A stretch of DNA of 64,000 bases from Bradyrhizobium sp. AZCC 1721 (GTDB lineage: Bacteria; Pseudomonadota; Alphaproteobacteria; Rhizobiales; Xanthobacteraceae): positions 310,001 to 374,000 of the forward strand of contig NZ_JAZHSB010000001.1 in the NCBI RefSeq assembly GCF_036924715.1. Reading direction: 5' to 3'. This document shows, piece after piece, positions 19,076-26,208 of this stretch; the stretch's first letter is position 1; each line of letters begins with the position of its first letter. The notes under the pieces were generated by a model. The model searched no databases, was not told the DNA's origin, and saw nothing but the letters and a program-made list of their open reading frames with translations. Made by a program: the position numbers and the translations under genes.

Positions 19076-19570
19076 CTAAGACAGCCCGTCAATCTCGGGA
19101 TCGCTGAGATCGCCGGGGACGATGACGACCGGAATCGGGAACGAGCCGGCGGCCTGGGCCATCATGCTGATCAGCGGCCCCGGCCCCTCGGGACCCGGAT
19201 TGGCCGCCAGCACCAGCATCGAAATATCGACGTCCTGGTCGATCACGTCGAGAATCTGGGTGGTGGGATCGCCCTCGCGAATCACCCGTTCGGGCGTGAT
19301 CGCGGCGATGCCGTTGGCGCGGCCGGAGGCGCGGTCGAGCGCCTCATTGGCGGCGTCCTCGGCCTCGGCGCGCATCAGGTCGGCGACACCAAGCCATTGC
19401 TGGTTCTGGTCTTCGATCGCGATGATTCGCAGCATCACCACGCCGCCGCCGACGCGCACCGCCCAGCGGCTGGCGTAATACACCGCGCGGTCCCATTCCG
19501 CGGTGTCGTCAACGATGACGAGGCATTTCGGTTTGTGACCCGTCTCGTAGCTTCGTCGCTGGGTGGTCAT
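19076..19570 (-). CDS. Universal stress protein (UspA family)
   Basis: 164 residues from the ATG at 19570. Small cytosolic alpha/beta protein of the Usp fold: the N-terminal strand is KCLVIVDDTAEWDRAVYYASRWA, and the end has MLVLAANPGPEG and a C-terminal IPVVIVPGDL. The ATP-binding G-2x-G-9x-G(S/T) pattern is degenerate (NPGPEGPGPLISMMAQAAGSFP), so nucleotide binding is possible but not assured. It lies between trpS and the NifU-like gene on the same strand with about 90-base gaps. The 26-codon upstream extension lacks a ribosome site. Confidence 0.85.
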   Translation of the reverse strand: MTTQRRSYETGHKPKCLVIVDDTAEWDRAVYYASRWAVRVGGGVVMLRIIAIEDQNQQWLGVADLMRAEAEDAANEALDRASGRANGIAAITPERVIREGDPTTQILDVIDQDVDISMLVLAANPGPEGPGPLISMMAQAAGSFPIPVVIVPGDLSDPEIDGLS

Positions 19571-19662
19571 GCATGTCCCGGTGCTGCGCCAAACCGCCGC
19601 ATGCTGCCACGGCGCAGCCGCTTTCGACAAGCGGCGACGCTGTTGCAACGCAGTGGCGAGCG

Positions 19663-20715
19663 CTAGCTCTTTCGGATGAAACCGACGATGTCCCGCGTCG
19701 CCCGCATGGTTTCGTCGGCGAGGACGCGCGCGCGGTCGGCGCCATCGACCAGGATCTTGTCGACATGGCCGGGATCGGCGACCAGCCGCTTCATCTCGGA
19801 GGCGATCGGCGCGAGTTTTGCCACGCAGAGTTCCACCAGTGCATTCTTGAAGCTGGAGAACTGCCCGCCGCCGAATTCGCGCAGCACGTCGGATTTGCTG
19901 CGCTCGGCCAGCGCCGCATAGATTCCGACGAGATTGTCGGCCTCGGGCCGGTTCTCCAGGCCCTTTTCCTCCGACGGCAACGGTTCCGGATCGGTCTTGG
20001 CCTTCCGGATCTTCTGCGCGATCAAATCCGCATCGTCGGTCAGGTTGATGCGCGAATTGTCCGAGGCGTCCGACTTCGACATTTTCTTGGTGCCGTCGCG
20101 AAGCGACATCACCCGCGTCGCCGGGCCGGTGATAAAGGGCTCCGGCTGCGGGAAGAACAGGCCGTCGTTGAAACCGTGGCCGCGTATAGAATCGCCGAAA
20201 TCGTTGTTGAACTTCTGCGCGATGTCCCGCGACAGCTCCAGATGCTGCTTCTGGTCCTCGCCGACCGGCACATGGGTGGCGCGGTACAGCAGAATGTCGG
20301 CCGCCATCAGCACGGGATAGTCATAGAGCCCGACGGAGGCGTTCTCGCGGTCCTTGCCGGCCTTCTCCTTGAACTGCGTCATGCGGCTGAGCCAGCCGAT
20401 CCGCGCCACGCAATTGAAGATCCAGGTCAGCTCGGCGTGGCCGGCGACCTGGCTCTGGTTGAACACGATATGCTTGTTCGGATCGATGCCGGCAGCGATG
20501 AAGGCCGCCGTGACCTCGCGGGTGTTGCGGGCCAGTTCCGCCGGGCCGCCCCAGACGTCCATGCCCATCGTGATCGCGTGCATGTCGACGACGCAATAGA
20601 TGCAGTTATGAGTTTCCTGCATCTTCACGAAGTTGACGATCGCGCCGAGGTAATTGCCGAGATGCAGATTACCGGTCGGCTGGACGCCCGAAAAAACCCG
20701 TTCAACAAAAGCCAT
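19663..20715 (-). CDS. trpS: Tryptophanyl-tRNA synthetase
   Basis: 350 residues. Class I synthetase charging tRNA-Trp with ATP and Trp. The HIGH-like motif is [13 protein letters not shown] at residues 12-24 and KMSKS is intact in [14 protein letters not shown] at about residue 200. The segment [13 protein letters not shown] is the usual Trp/tRNA recognition region. The start at 20715 ([16 protein letters not shown]) is preferred over a 41-codon extension that has no homology and runs through a dispersed repeat. It lies downstream of murJ on the same strand, the common murJ-trpS-usp order of alphaproteobacteria. Confidence 0.96.
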   Translation of the reverse strand: MAFVERVFSGVQPTGNLHLGNYLGAIVNFVKMQETHNCIYCVVDMHAITMGMDVWGGPAELARNTREVTAAFIAAGIDPNKHIVFNQSQVAGHAELTWIFNCVARIGWLSRMTQFKEKAGKDRENASVGLYDYPVLMAADILLYRATHVPVGEDQKQHLELSRDIAQKFNNDFGDSIRGHGFNDGLFFPQPEPFITGPATRVMSLRDGTKKMSKSDASDNSRINLTDDADLIAQKIRKAKTDPEPLPSEEKGLENRPEADNLVGIYAALAERSKSDVLREFGGGQFSSFKNALVELCVAKLAPIASEMKRLVADPGHVDKILVDGADRARVLADETMRATRDIVGFIRKS

Positions 20716-20796
20716 TGTCAGCTTCCCCAAGGATCCTGTTTCGGATGCCTGTTTCGCGCCGTCGTTTGCCACGCAGGGGCTATCAGCGCAAGTCAG

Positions 20797-20867
20797 GCAT
20801 GATCCGGAAAAGTGGGTACCGGTTTTCCCTCGGGACAAACGCGAAGCGTTTGCCCGGAGATCATGCC
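20797..20867. repeat. Palindromic intergenic repeat, GGCATGATC family
   Basis: Outer arms GGCATGATC and GATCATGCC, with an inner pair GGGACAAACGC / GCGTTTGCCC around GAA. It separates murJ from trpS. This GATCCGGAAAAGTGGGTACCGG unit is a well-known dispersed Rhizobiales element; no second copy with these arms was seen in the window. Confidence 0.75.
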
Positions 20868-20908
20868 CAAATCAAAGAGATAGAGCAGGATGACAAAGTC
20901 ATCGTGCT

Positions 20909-22453
20909 CTACCCCTTTGTTTGCCTGACGGCGTTAACCGCGTCGCGCCAGCCGATGACGCCGAAAAGCCTTAAGAGCAGGCCGTAAATCGCAATTCCTG
21001 CCGAGATCACGACCAGCAGCAGGATGGCCTGCACAAGGCCGTGTGCGCCCGAGGTGAGGGAAGGCAGCGACCGCGTCGCAAGCCACAGCAACGCGCCCAT
21101 GGCGAGCGCGGATAGCGCGATGCGCGGCAGCCGCCGTTTTGCTTCCCTGTCGATCGAAAACCCGAAGGTTTTCGCGCCGCGGCGGATCAGGCTGAACGCC
21201 ATGCTCCAGGCGCCGACAGCAATGGCCGCCGCGATGCCCTCAGTGCCGTACCAATGGCTGAGCAGGAAGGCAGAAGCGATCGCCAGCACCACGCCTTTCA
21301 GCGCGGCGGTCAGCGGCGTCATCGTATCCTCGCGCGCAAAGAACGCCGGCGACAGTGCCTTCACCAGCACATGCGCCGGCAGCGCCAGCGTCAGCCACAT
21401 CAGCGCGCGGGCGGTGGCTTTGGTGTCATCGGCGGTGAACGCGCCATGCTCGAACAACAGCCGCACGATCGGCGCAGCTAACACGATCAGGCCGAGCGTT
21501 GCCGGCAGTGCGAGGCCAACCGCGAGTTCGAGGCCGCGCGATTCGGCGTGAGCAACGGCGGCACGGTCCTCAGCCCGCACCGCGCGCGTCAGCTCCGGGA
21601 TCAATACCGTGCCCATGGCGACACCGACAATGCCGAGCGGCAGTTCGACCAGGCGGTTGGCGAAATAGAGCCACGATACCGCCGACGGCGAGGAAGACGC
21701 GATGATCGCGCCGGCCACGACAAGCAATTGCGGCGCGCTCGATGCCATCATGCCCGGCACAGCCTTGCCGAGAAAGCCGCGGATCTCCTTGTCGAACGAG
21801 ACGCGCAAAGGTGTCGCGATGGTCTCGCCACGGCGCAGCACCAGCACGGAGAGTTGCAACAGCCCGGCGATGCCGACGGTCGCGGCGATGATCTGCGCGG
21901 CCCGTGTGGCATCCGGCTGCACGGCCAGCAGCACGGCCATCACCGCGATCAGCGCGATGTTGAACAGCAGCGGCGAAAACGCCGTCAGCGCAAATCGCCC
22001 CTGTGCGTTCAAGAGCGCCATCATCACCGTCACCGGACCGGCAAAGGCGAGGTAGGGCAGCATCAGCCGCGCATTGTCTGTCGCGAGCTGCAGCGTCTCG
22101 CGGCCGGCAAATCCCGGCGCCAGCACGGTGATGATCAGAGGCATGACGAGCGCCATCAATGCCGTGGCTGCGATCAGAGCAGCCATGATCGTGCCGAGCA
22201 CCCGGCCCGCATAGGCCGCCGCAGCCGCCACGCCGCCGCTCTCGCGCACCCGCAGCCAGGCCGGCACCAGCGCAGCGTTCAGCCCGCCCTCGGTCAGCAG
22301 CCTTCGCGCCACATTGACTAGCTGAAACGCCGCCAGGAACGCATCCGCCACGGGCCCGGCGCCAAGCAGCGCGGCGAGCACGGAATCGCGCACGAAGCCG
22401 AGCAGCCGCGAGGCCAGCGTTCCCGAGGATACCGTGAGGAAAGGGCGGATCAT
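20909..22453 (-). CDS. murJ: Lipid II flippase MurJ
   Basis: 514 residues from the ATG at 22453. MOP-superfamily flippase moving lipid II to the periplasmic side for peptidoglycan synthesis. About fourteen hydrophobic helices; family segments include TLASRLLGFVRDSVLAALLGAG at the start, DAFLAAFQLVNVARRLLTEGG with its conserved loop Arg, and LVELPLGIVGVAMGTVLIPELTR in the middle. The C-terminus ends in basic residues (GWRDAVNAVRQTKG). A 50-codon longer frame upstream lacks homology. It is divergent from the PfkB kinase, with starts 112 bases apart. Confidence 0.95.
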   Translation of the reverse strand: MIRPFLTVSSGTLASRLLGFVRDSVLAALLGAGPVADAFLAAFQLVNVARRLLTEGGLNAALVPAWLRVRESGGVAAAAAYAGRVLGTIMAALIAATALMALVMPLIITVLAPGFAGRETLQLATDNARLMLPYLAFAGPVTVMMALLNAQGRFALTAFSPLLFNIALIAVMAVLLAVQPDATRAAQIIAATVGIAGLLQLSVLVLRRGETIATPLRVSFDKEIRGFLGKAVPGMMASSAPQLLVVAGAIIASSSPSAVSWLYFANRLVELPLGIVGVAMGTVLIPELTRAVRAEDRAAVAHAESRGLELAVGLALPATLGLIVLAAPIVRLLFEHGAFTADDTKATARALMWLTLALPAHVLVKALSPAFFAREDTMTPLTAALKGVVLAIASAFLLSHWYGTEGIAAAIAVGAWSMAFSLIRRGAKTFGFSIDREAKRRLPRIALSALAMGALLWLATRSLPSLTSGAHGLVQAILLLVVISAGIAIYGLLLRLFGVIGWRDAVNAVRQTKG

Positions 22454-22565
22454 GGCGGGCTGTATAGCAGCAGCTTCCCTTGCTGGCGCTACGCCGATCT
22501 GGTAGGCCGCAGCCTTCTTAGCCGTGCTCGGCTTCTTCGCGCAACGCCGTAAACAGGACGGGTGG

Positions 22566-23567
22566 ATGACTGACGCAAAATACGACGTTCTCGCTATCGG
22601 CAATGCGATTTTCGACGTCTTCGCGCAAACCGATGAGAAATTTCTGGCCGATCACGGCATGACCAAAGGCGGCATGGCGCTGATCGACGAGGCCCGCGCC
22701 ACCTCGATCTACCGCGACATGGGGCCGGCGACGGAGGTGTCGGGCGGATCGGCCGCCAACACCATCGTCGGCATCGCCAATTTCGGCGCCCGTGCCGCCT
22801 ATGTCGGCAAGGTCAAGAGCGACCAGATCGGCGGCCTCTACACCCACGACATCCGTGCCGCCGGGGTCACCTATGAGACCAGGGCGGCTGAAGCCGGCCC
22901 GGCCACCGGCTGCTCCTACATTCTGGTGACGCCGGACGGCGAGCGCACCATGAACACCTATCTCGGCGCGGCGCAGGACCTGAGGCCGGCCGACATCGAC
23001 GAGGCGCAGATTGCGGCATCGCGCATCGTCTATCTCGAAGGCTATCTCTGGGATCCCCAAAACGCCAAGGAAGCCTTCGTCAAGGCAGCGGGCATCGCCC
23101 ATGGCGCCGGCCGACAGGTGGCGCTGACGCTGTCGGACTCCTTCTGCGTCGATCGCTATCGCGACGAGTTTCTCGATTTGATGCGCAAGCGCACCGTCGA
23201 TCTGGTGTTCGCCAACGAGGCCGAACTGCACTCGCTGTACCAGACCTCGGATTTCGAGGGCGCGCTGAAGCAGCTCCGCGAGGATACCAAACTCGCCGTC
23301 GTCACCCGCAGCGAGAAGGGCTGCGTCGTGGTGTCGTCCGATGGCGTTGTCGCGGCGCCCGCATTCCCGATCGAAAAGCTCGTCGACACGACAGGTGCCG
23401 GCGACCTGTTCGCCGCCGGCTTCCTGTTCGGCCTGGTGCGCAATGCGAGCCATGAGACGTGCGGCCGGCTGGGCGCGCTGGCGGCAGCGGAGGTGATCCA
23501 GCACATCGGCGCAAGGCCGCAGGTGTCGCTGAAGGAATTGGCGGGGCAGAACGGGCTGCCGGTGTAG
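22566..23567 (+). CDS. PfkB-family carbohydrate kinase (adenosine kinase-like)
   Basis: 333 residues from the ATG at 22566. Ribokinase-family enzyme phosphorylating a sugar or nucleoside with ATP. PfkB signature 1 is SGGSAANTIVGIANFGARAAYVGK (given here as position about 57-80) and signature 2 DTTGAGDLFAAGFLFG at about 276-291, with the catalytic Asp of GAGD. The N-terminus YDVLAIGNAIFDVFA and the ERTMNTYLGAAQDL motif are those of bacterial proteins annotated as adenosine kinases. The start is preferred over a 14-codon extension because of the conserved YDVLAIGNA and a nearby GGACGGGTGG. It is transcribed away from murJ. Substrate assignment is moderate. Confidence 0.9.
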   Translation: MTDAKYDVLAIGNAIFDVFAQTDEKFLADHGMTKGGMALIDEARATSIYRDMGPATEVSGGSAANTIVGIANFGARAAYVGKVKSDQIGGLYTHDIRAAGVTYETRAAEAGPATGCSYILVTPDGERTMNTYLGAAQDLRPADIDEAQIAASRIVYLEGYLWDPQNAKEAFVKAAGIAHGAGRQVALTLSDSFCVDRYRDEFLDLMRKRTVDLVFANEAELHSLYQTSDFEGALKQLREDTKLAVVTRSEKGCVVVSSDGVVAAPAFPIEKLVDTTGAGDLFAAGFLFGLVRNASHETCGRLGALAAAEVIQHIGARPQVSLKELAGQNGLPV

Positions 23568-23722
23568 GCGGCGAAGGTCTTTCCACTCGTCATGGCCGGG
23601 CTTGACCCGGTCATCCACGTCTTCCTTCCTTGCTGCATCTCAAGAGCATGGATGCACCGATGTCGCTCCAATGAGCGGTCTACAGGCTTCCGATCAGGCG
23701 CAATTTCGCTTAGAAGTTGATC

Positions 23723-23929
23723 GTGAACGAAGCCGCGTTGCACCCGAAGGACAAGGCCGTCAGCAAGGTCCGCGACAAGCCGATCCCTGAGCCGCTGAAG
23801 AAGAAGCCGTTCGATGCGAAGGCGTGGTTCGCGCGTCTCGATGGGCTTGGTGGACGCGATTTCTTGCCAGAAGGTATCCCCGACGAACCGCCGGCTGAGC
23901 CGGACCCGTGCGTCTTCTTCGACGAGTGA
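23723..23929 (+). CDS. Small acidic/basic protein, unknown, paired with an RHH protein
   Basis: 68 residues from a GTG at 23723 (a TTG two codons earlier is possible). No family recognised. The N-terminal half is Lys/Pro-rich (PIPEPLKKKPFDAKAWFARLDGLGG) and the C-terminus acidic and Pro-rich (GIPDEPPAEPDPCVFFDE). It ends four bases before the ATG of a ribbon-helix-helix-like protein on the same strand, so the two probably form a two-gene unit. This layout resembles small toxin-antitoxin operons, but no toxin motif is visible. The ribosome site is weak. Existence is moderately supported by the coupling and by the codon use. Confidence 0.45.
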   Translation: MNEAALHPKDKAVSKVRDKPIPEPLKKKPFDAKAWFARLDGLGGRDFLPEGIPDEPPAEPDPCVFFDE

Positions 23930-23933
23930 TTTG

Positions 23934-24134
23934 ATGAAGGATAATTATGATTTCTTGACCGCAAAGCGCGGGAAGTTCTTTCGGGAAGGCGCGCGCCTGG
24001 TGCCGCCGATCCACCTGGACCCCGAGGTGCTTGACTATCTCTCCGAGCGGGCCTTGGCTGGGGGAGTCTCGTTGAGTTCGCTGGTAAACGCGCTGTGCAA
24101 GAAGGGCATCGAACTGATCGAAGCGGCAAAGTAG
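23934..24134 (+). CDS. Ribbon-helix-helix (CopG/BrnA-like) small protein
   Basis: 66 residues from the ATG at 23934. The N-terminus (KRGKFFREGARLVPPIHLDPEV) supplies a likely beta strand. Next comes LDYLSERALAGG with VSLSSLVNALCKKGIELIE, matching the two-helix core of RHH DNA-binding proteins such as antitoxins. It would act as a dimer in the cytosol. A longer in-frame extension to 23814 overlaps the upstream gene and is rejected. It follows the 68-residue gene by four bases. No neighbouring nuclease or RelE/BrnT-type toxin is found on either strand, so an orphan antitoxin-like regulator is the cautious call. Confidence 0.6.
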   Translation: MKDNYDFLTAKRGKFFREGARLVPPIHLDPEVLDYLSERALAGGVSLSSLVNALCKKGIELIEAAK

Positions 24135-24214
24135 CCGCCGCGCATCAACTTCGCTATGCGCAGTCCGATCACGCGATTGCTTTCTAGCCCCAGCATCATC
24201 CAGTTCCACATGCT

Positions 24215-24267
24215 GTGATTCCTAGCCAAGGCGTTGATTTGCACGGCGGCACGCCGTTAGGAATCAC
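24215..24267. repeat. Nested two-stem inverted repeat
   Basis: The 10-base arms GTGATTCCTA (24215-24224) and TAGGAATCAC (24258-24267) pair perfectly. Inside, ACGGCG (24243-24248) and CGCCGT (24252-24257) form a second perfect stem with a GCA loop that abuts the outer right arm. The remaining 18 bases of the outer loop are unpaired. It lies in a 367-base stretch (24135-24501) with no other supported feature. Confidence 0.6.
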
Positions 24268-24501
24268 ATCGACGACCACGGTGTGCACGACGTCCAATCA
24301 AAGCCGCGTGGCTGTCATGACGGGCACAATCTGCTCGCTCATTCCCTCCTGAGCCTCCCTTGGCAACACACGTCCCTATGACCACCGACCTTGCAAGGGT
24401 TCCTTCACCTTGATCTAGGGAACACCCGAATTGGCAATAGCCGGGGCTCGCTTCGCGTGAAAAATCAGACTGCCGCTGCTGGGGGCCAACGGAGATATCC
24501 G

Positions 24502-24666
24502 ATGGGTGTGGTAGGCTGGCGCTTTGCGCATGTGAAGAGAACTATCCGCGTCCGGGCGGCCCTTGTGGGCCTACTCGAAGAGTTGCCTTTTATCTGCCCG
24601 GTGGTCGTAGCAGTCGGCTCGACGGTCATGATCGTAATCAAGCTCTGCAAGGATTTGCCGCAGTGA
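24502..24666 (+). CDS. Putative 54-residue membrane protein
   Basis: 54 residues from an ATG at 24502 that has GGAG seven bases upstream (24491-24494). The N-terminal half is basic (GWRFAHVKRTIRVRAAL) and the C-terminal half is a single hydrophobic segment (FICPVVVAVGSTVMIVIKL) ending in KDLPQ, compatible with an inner-membrane anchor with N-terminus in. A 37-codon upstream extension lacks support. No family recognised. A dispersed repeat follows at 24705. The evidence is the ribosome site and plausible topology only. Confidence 0.4.
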   Translation: MGVVGWRFAHVKRTIRVRAALVGLLEELPFICPVVVAVGSTVMIVIKLCKDLPQ

Positions 24667-24704
24667 GGCCGCCCGACCGCCAAGGCGCTCGTGTGCACGC
24701 CTTT

Positions 24705-24785
24705 GTGTGCCGATCGGCATAAAATATAGCCGACATTGCGCGACTGCAAATATCCTCAAACGGCGCGGTCGCGCGGTCCCGGCAC
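24705..24785. repeat. Dispersed repeat, family C copy 1
   Basis: Shares GTGT(G/A)CCGATC(G/T)GCATAAA and TCGCGCGGTCCCGGCAC(C/T)AA, at similar spacing, with 26284-26372. Both copies lie 3' of small accessory genes. The middle portion is diverged. Confidence 0.55.
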
Positions 24786-24924
24786 CAATACCCCCCTCGT
24801 CAAAGGACCCGCGAAACGAGGAAGCCCATAACCTTTGAGTTGCCGACTGGCACAAAACTGCACATGCCATCAGCCGCCCTAGGGTGTATGGTTTCCGACG
24901 CGCAGTAAAGTTGGGGTACGGGCC

Positions 24925-25011
24925 ATGGCAGACGACCTTACGTATCGCATATGCGTGACCGTAGGTGGCTTGATCCCCGTCGTGTTGGTCGCAATCGCAG
25001 TCTTCGCTTGA
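24925..25011 (+). CDS. 28-residue membrane peptide coupled to LuxR-type HTH gene
   Basis: An ATG at 24925 opens a 28-codon frame: a short polar start (MADDLTYRICV) and a hydrophobic stretch GGLIPVVLVAIAVFA reaching the stop. A GGGG run lies about eight bases upstream. Its TGA (25009-25011) shares one base with the ATG of the next gene (TGATG), a classical coupling arrangement. The length and composition suit a single-span inner-membrane peptide. No family recognised. The evidence is the overlap geometry and the clean hydrophobic segment; expression is not shown. Confidence 0.5.
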   Translation: MADDLTYRICVTVGGLIPVVLVAIAVFA

Positions 25012-25313
25012 TGGACAACCCGATACTCAGCCCGCGTGAGAAGCGCCTCTTGCGGCGTCTAGCCCGAGGCCGGTCTGACCATGCTATTGCGGTTCAGATT
25101 GGAGGAAGAGAAGATCAGGTTGGCGAACAGCGGAAGCGCCTGTTGCAGAAACTGCAAATCAGTTCGCAGTCTGAGATCGCAGAAGCCGCCGCGCGGTTGG
25201 CGTTCTGGCCATCTCACAGGGCCGCTGACGAGTTGGCTCTCCTTGGCCGAAGCGCAGGGAGGACGGCGGCCACGAACCGCCGTCCTGAACTTCGGTTGCA
25301 TCAATACCGATAA
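25011..25313 (+). CDS. Orphan LuxR-type helix-turn-helix protein
   Basis: 100 residues from the ATG at 25011. Residues 5-55 match the LuxR/GerE DNA-binding domain (LSPREKRLLRRLARGRSDH, AIAVQIGG, RLLQKLQISSQ), but there is no receiver, PAS or autoinducer domain. The recognition helix is atypical (EDQVGEQRKRLL), since the usual T-V-K-x-H is replaced. The C-terminal 40 residues are non-conserved and basic. The gene starts within the stop of the 28-residue peptide gene (TGATG). It converges on the glycine-rich protein gene and overlaps its repaired 3' end by 13 bases. A small DNA-binding regulator is likely; the target is unknown. Confidence 0.65.
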   Translation: MDNPILSPREKRLLRRLARGRSDHAIAVQIGGREDQVGEQRKRLLQKLQISSQSEIAEAAARLAFWPSHRAADELALLGRSAGRTAATNRRPELRLHQYR

Positions 25314-25703
25314 GGATATTGCCCCGGACAAATGTACTGTCCGTAGCTGTCATAGTAGCAGCCGGAGTTGTAGTAGCCGTAGGCGCCCGCCGCAGCGGCT
25401 GCGCCCACTGCGGCAGCGCCATAGCCCCCAACCCGGGCGATAGTAGCCGCGGCCATAACCGGGGTAACCCGCGATCGGACGGCCGGGACGACCCGCGATC
25501 GGACGCCCCGCTATCGGATGCGCTGGCCGCGCAATGCGTCCGGCATGTATGCCACCGGCATGCATGCCGCCGCCGTGAAAGCCGCCTCCACCGCCACGGA
25601 AGCCGCCGCCTCCGCCACGGCGCGCATACGCATCATCGGGAATGAGAGTTGCAGTGAGCAGGACAAATGCCGCTAGACCGGCGAGAATATATTTGAGCAT
25701 CAT
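25301..25703 (-). CDS. Glycine-rich secreted protein, frameshifted near 25427
   Basis: A signal peptide (LKYILAGLAAFVLLTATLIPDDAYA) is followed by low-complexity Gly/His repeats (RRGGGGGFRGGGGGF, GGGMHAGGIHAG) and Pro/Ile/Gly repeats (GRPIAGRPGRPIAGYPG). The direct frame stops at 25350 after an Arg/Leu-rich tail of odd composition. One base over, the sequence reads WGYGAAAVGAAAAGAYGYYN, then a Cys/Tyr-rich end (CYYDSYGQYICPGQYPYRY) and stop at 25301, which is the normal kind of end for these proteins. The shift falls in a run of five C on the plus strand (25425-25429); deleting one C restores the frame. Likely a periplasmic or cell-surface protein. A perfect FNR/FixK-type site lies 57 bases upstream of the ATG. 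Confidence 0.7.
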
Positions 25704-25759
25704 GCTCCTCCCGACCTTGGAGTTCGCGAGCGAGACTGCTGCGCCGCCTGCAGGCGACG

Positions 25760-25773
25760 TTGATGTAGATCAA
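25760..25773. promoter_or_regulatory. FNR/FixK-type binding site
   Basis: TTGATGTAGATCAA is a perfect match to TTGAT-N4-ATCAA, the box bound by Fnr/FixK/Anr proteins under low oxygen; it lies within the longer dyad CGTTGATGTAGATCAACG. Its centre is 63 bases upstream of the glycine-rich gene ATG, so a class II promoter (site at about -41) would give a leader of about 20 bases. The gene on the other strand starts at 25939 and is a less likely target. Confidence 0.7.
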
Positions 25774-25938
25774 CGTTTACCCGCGGCGGCCGGACGCTAA
25801 CTGAAATCGCGGCGCGTCACCTAGCCCCGGCACACGCTCCCCTCGGACGACCTTGGTCTCGATCCCCACAATCAAGAAAGGCCAAATCGTTCGGAAGTCC
25901 GCGGCCGTTCCACGCAAGTCATCGTATTACAACGGAGC

Positions 25939-26208
25939 ATGCCGATGTGGGTCCTGATGTACGTCTTCTCCTACTCAGTTAGCCCGGCCGCCACCAACGA
26001 CAGGGCGGAATGGCGGCTCCTTCCGACCGTGGTGTTTCAAGAGTTCTCGAACGAAGAACGATGCAGGGCGGCTAAGTCGGCGCTTGAAGGAAGTTTAAGG
26101 GACGCCGGAGACAAGCTGAGAAGCGGCCTAGAAGACTTGAAGACCATTGGCAAAGCTGACCCGGCGCAGATTATCATTGCCTATCATGTGGAATGCCTTC
26201 CGAAATGA
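25939..26208 (+). CDS. Small hypothetical protein, possibly exported
   Basis: 89 residues from the ATG at 25939, preceded by ACGGAG. The first 20 residues are hydrophobic (MWVLMYVFSYSVSPAA) and may be a short signal sequence. The rest is helical and charged with two cysteines (EERCRAAKSALEGSL; YHVECLPK). The pattern of a mid-protein Cys and a terminal Cys-x-P-K is seen in many short bradyrhizobial proteins of unknown role. No ligand or catalytic motif is visible. It is transcribed away from the FNR/FixK site at 25760. A family C repeat follows the gene. Confidence 0.6.
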   Translation: MPMWVLMYVFSYSVSPAATNDRAEWRLLPTVVFQEFSNEERCRAAKSALEGSLRDAGDKLRSGLEDLKTIGKADPAQIIIAYHVECLPK

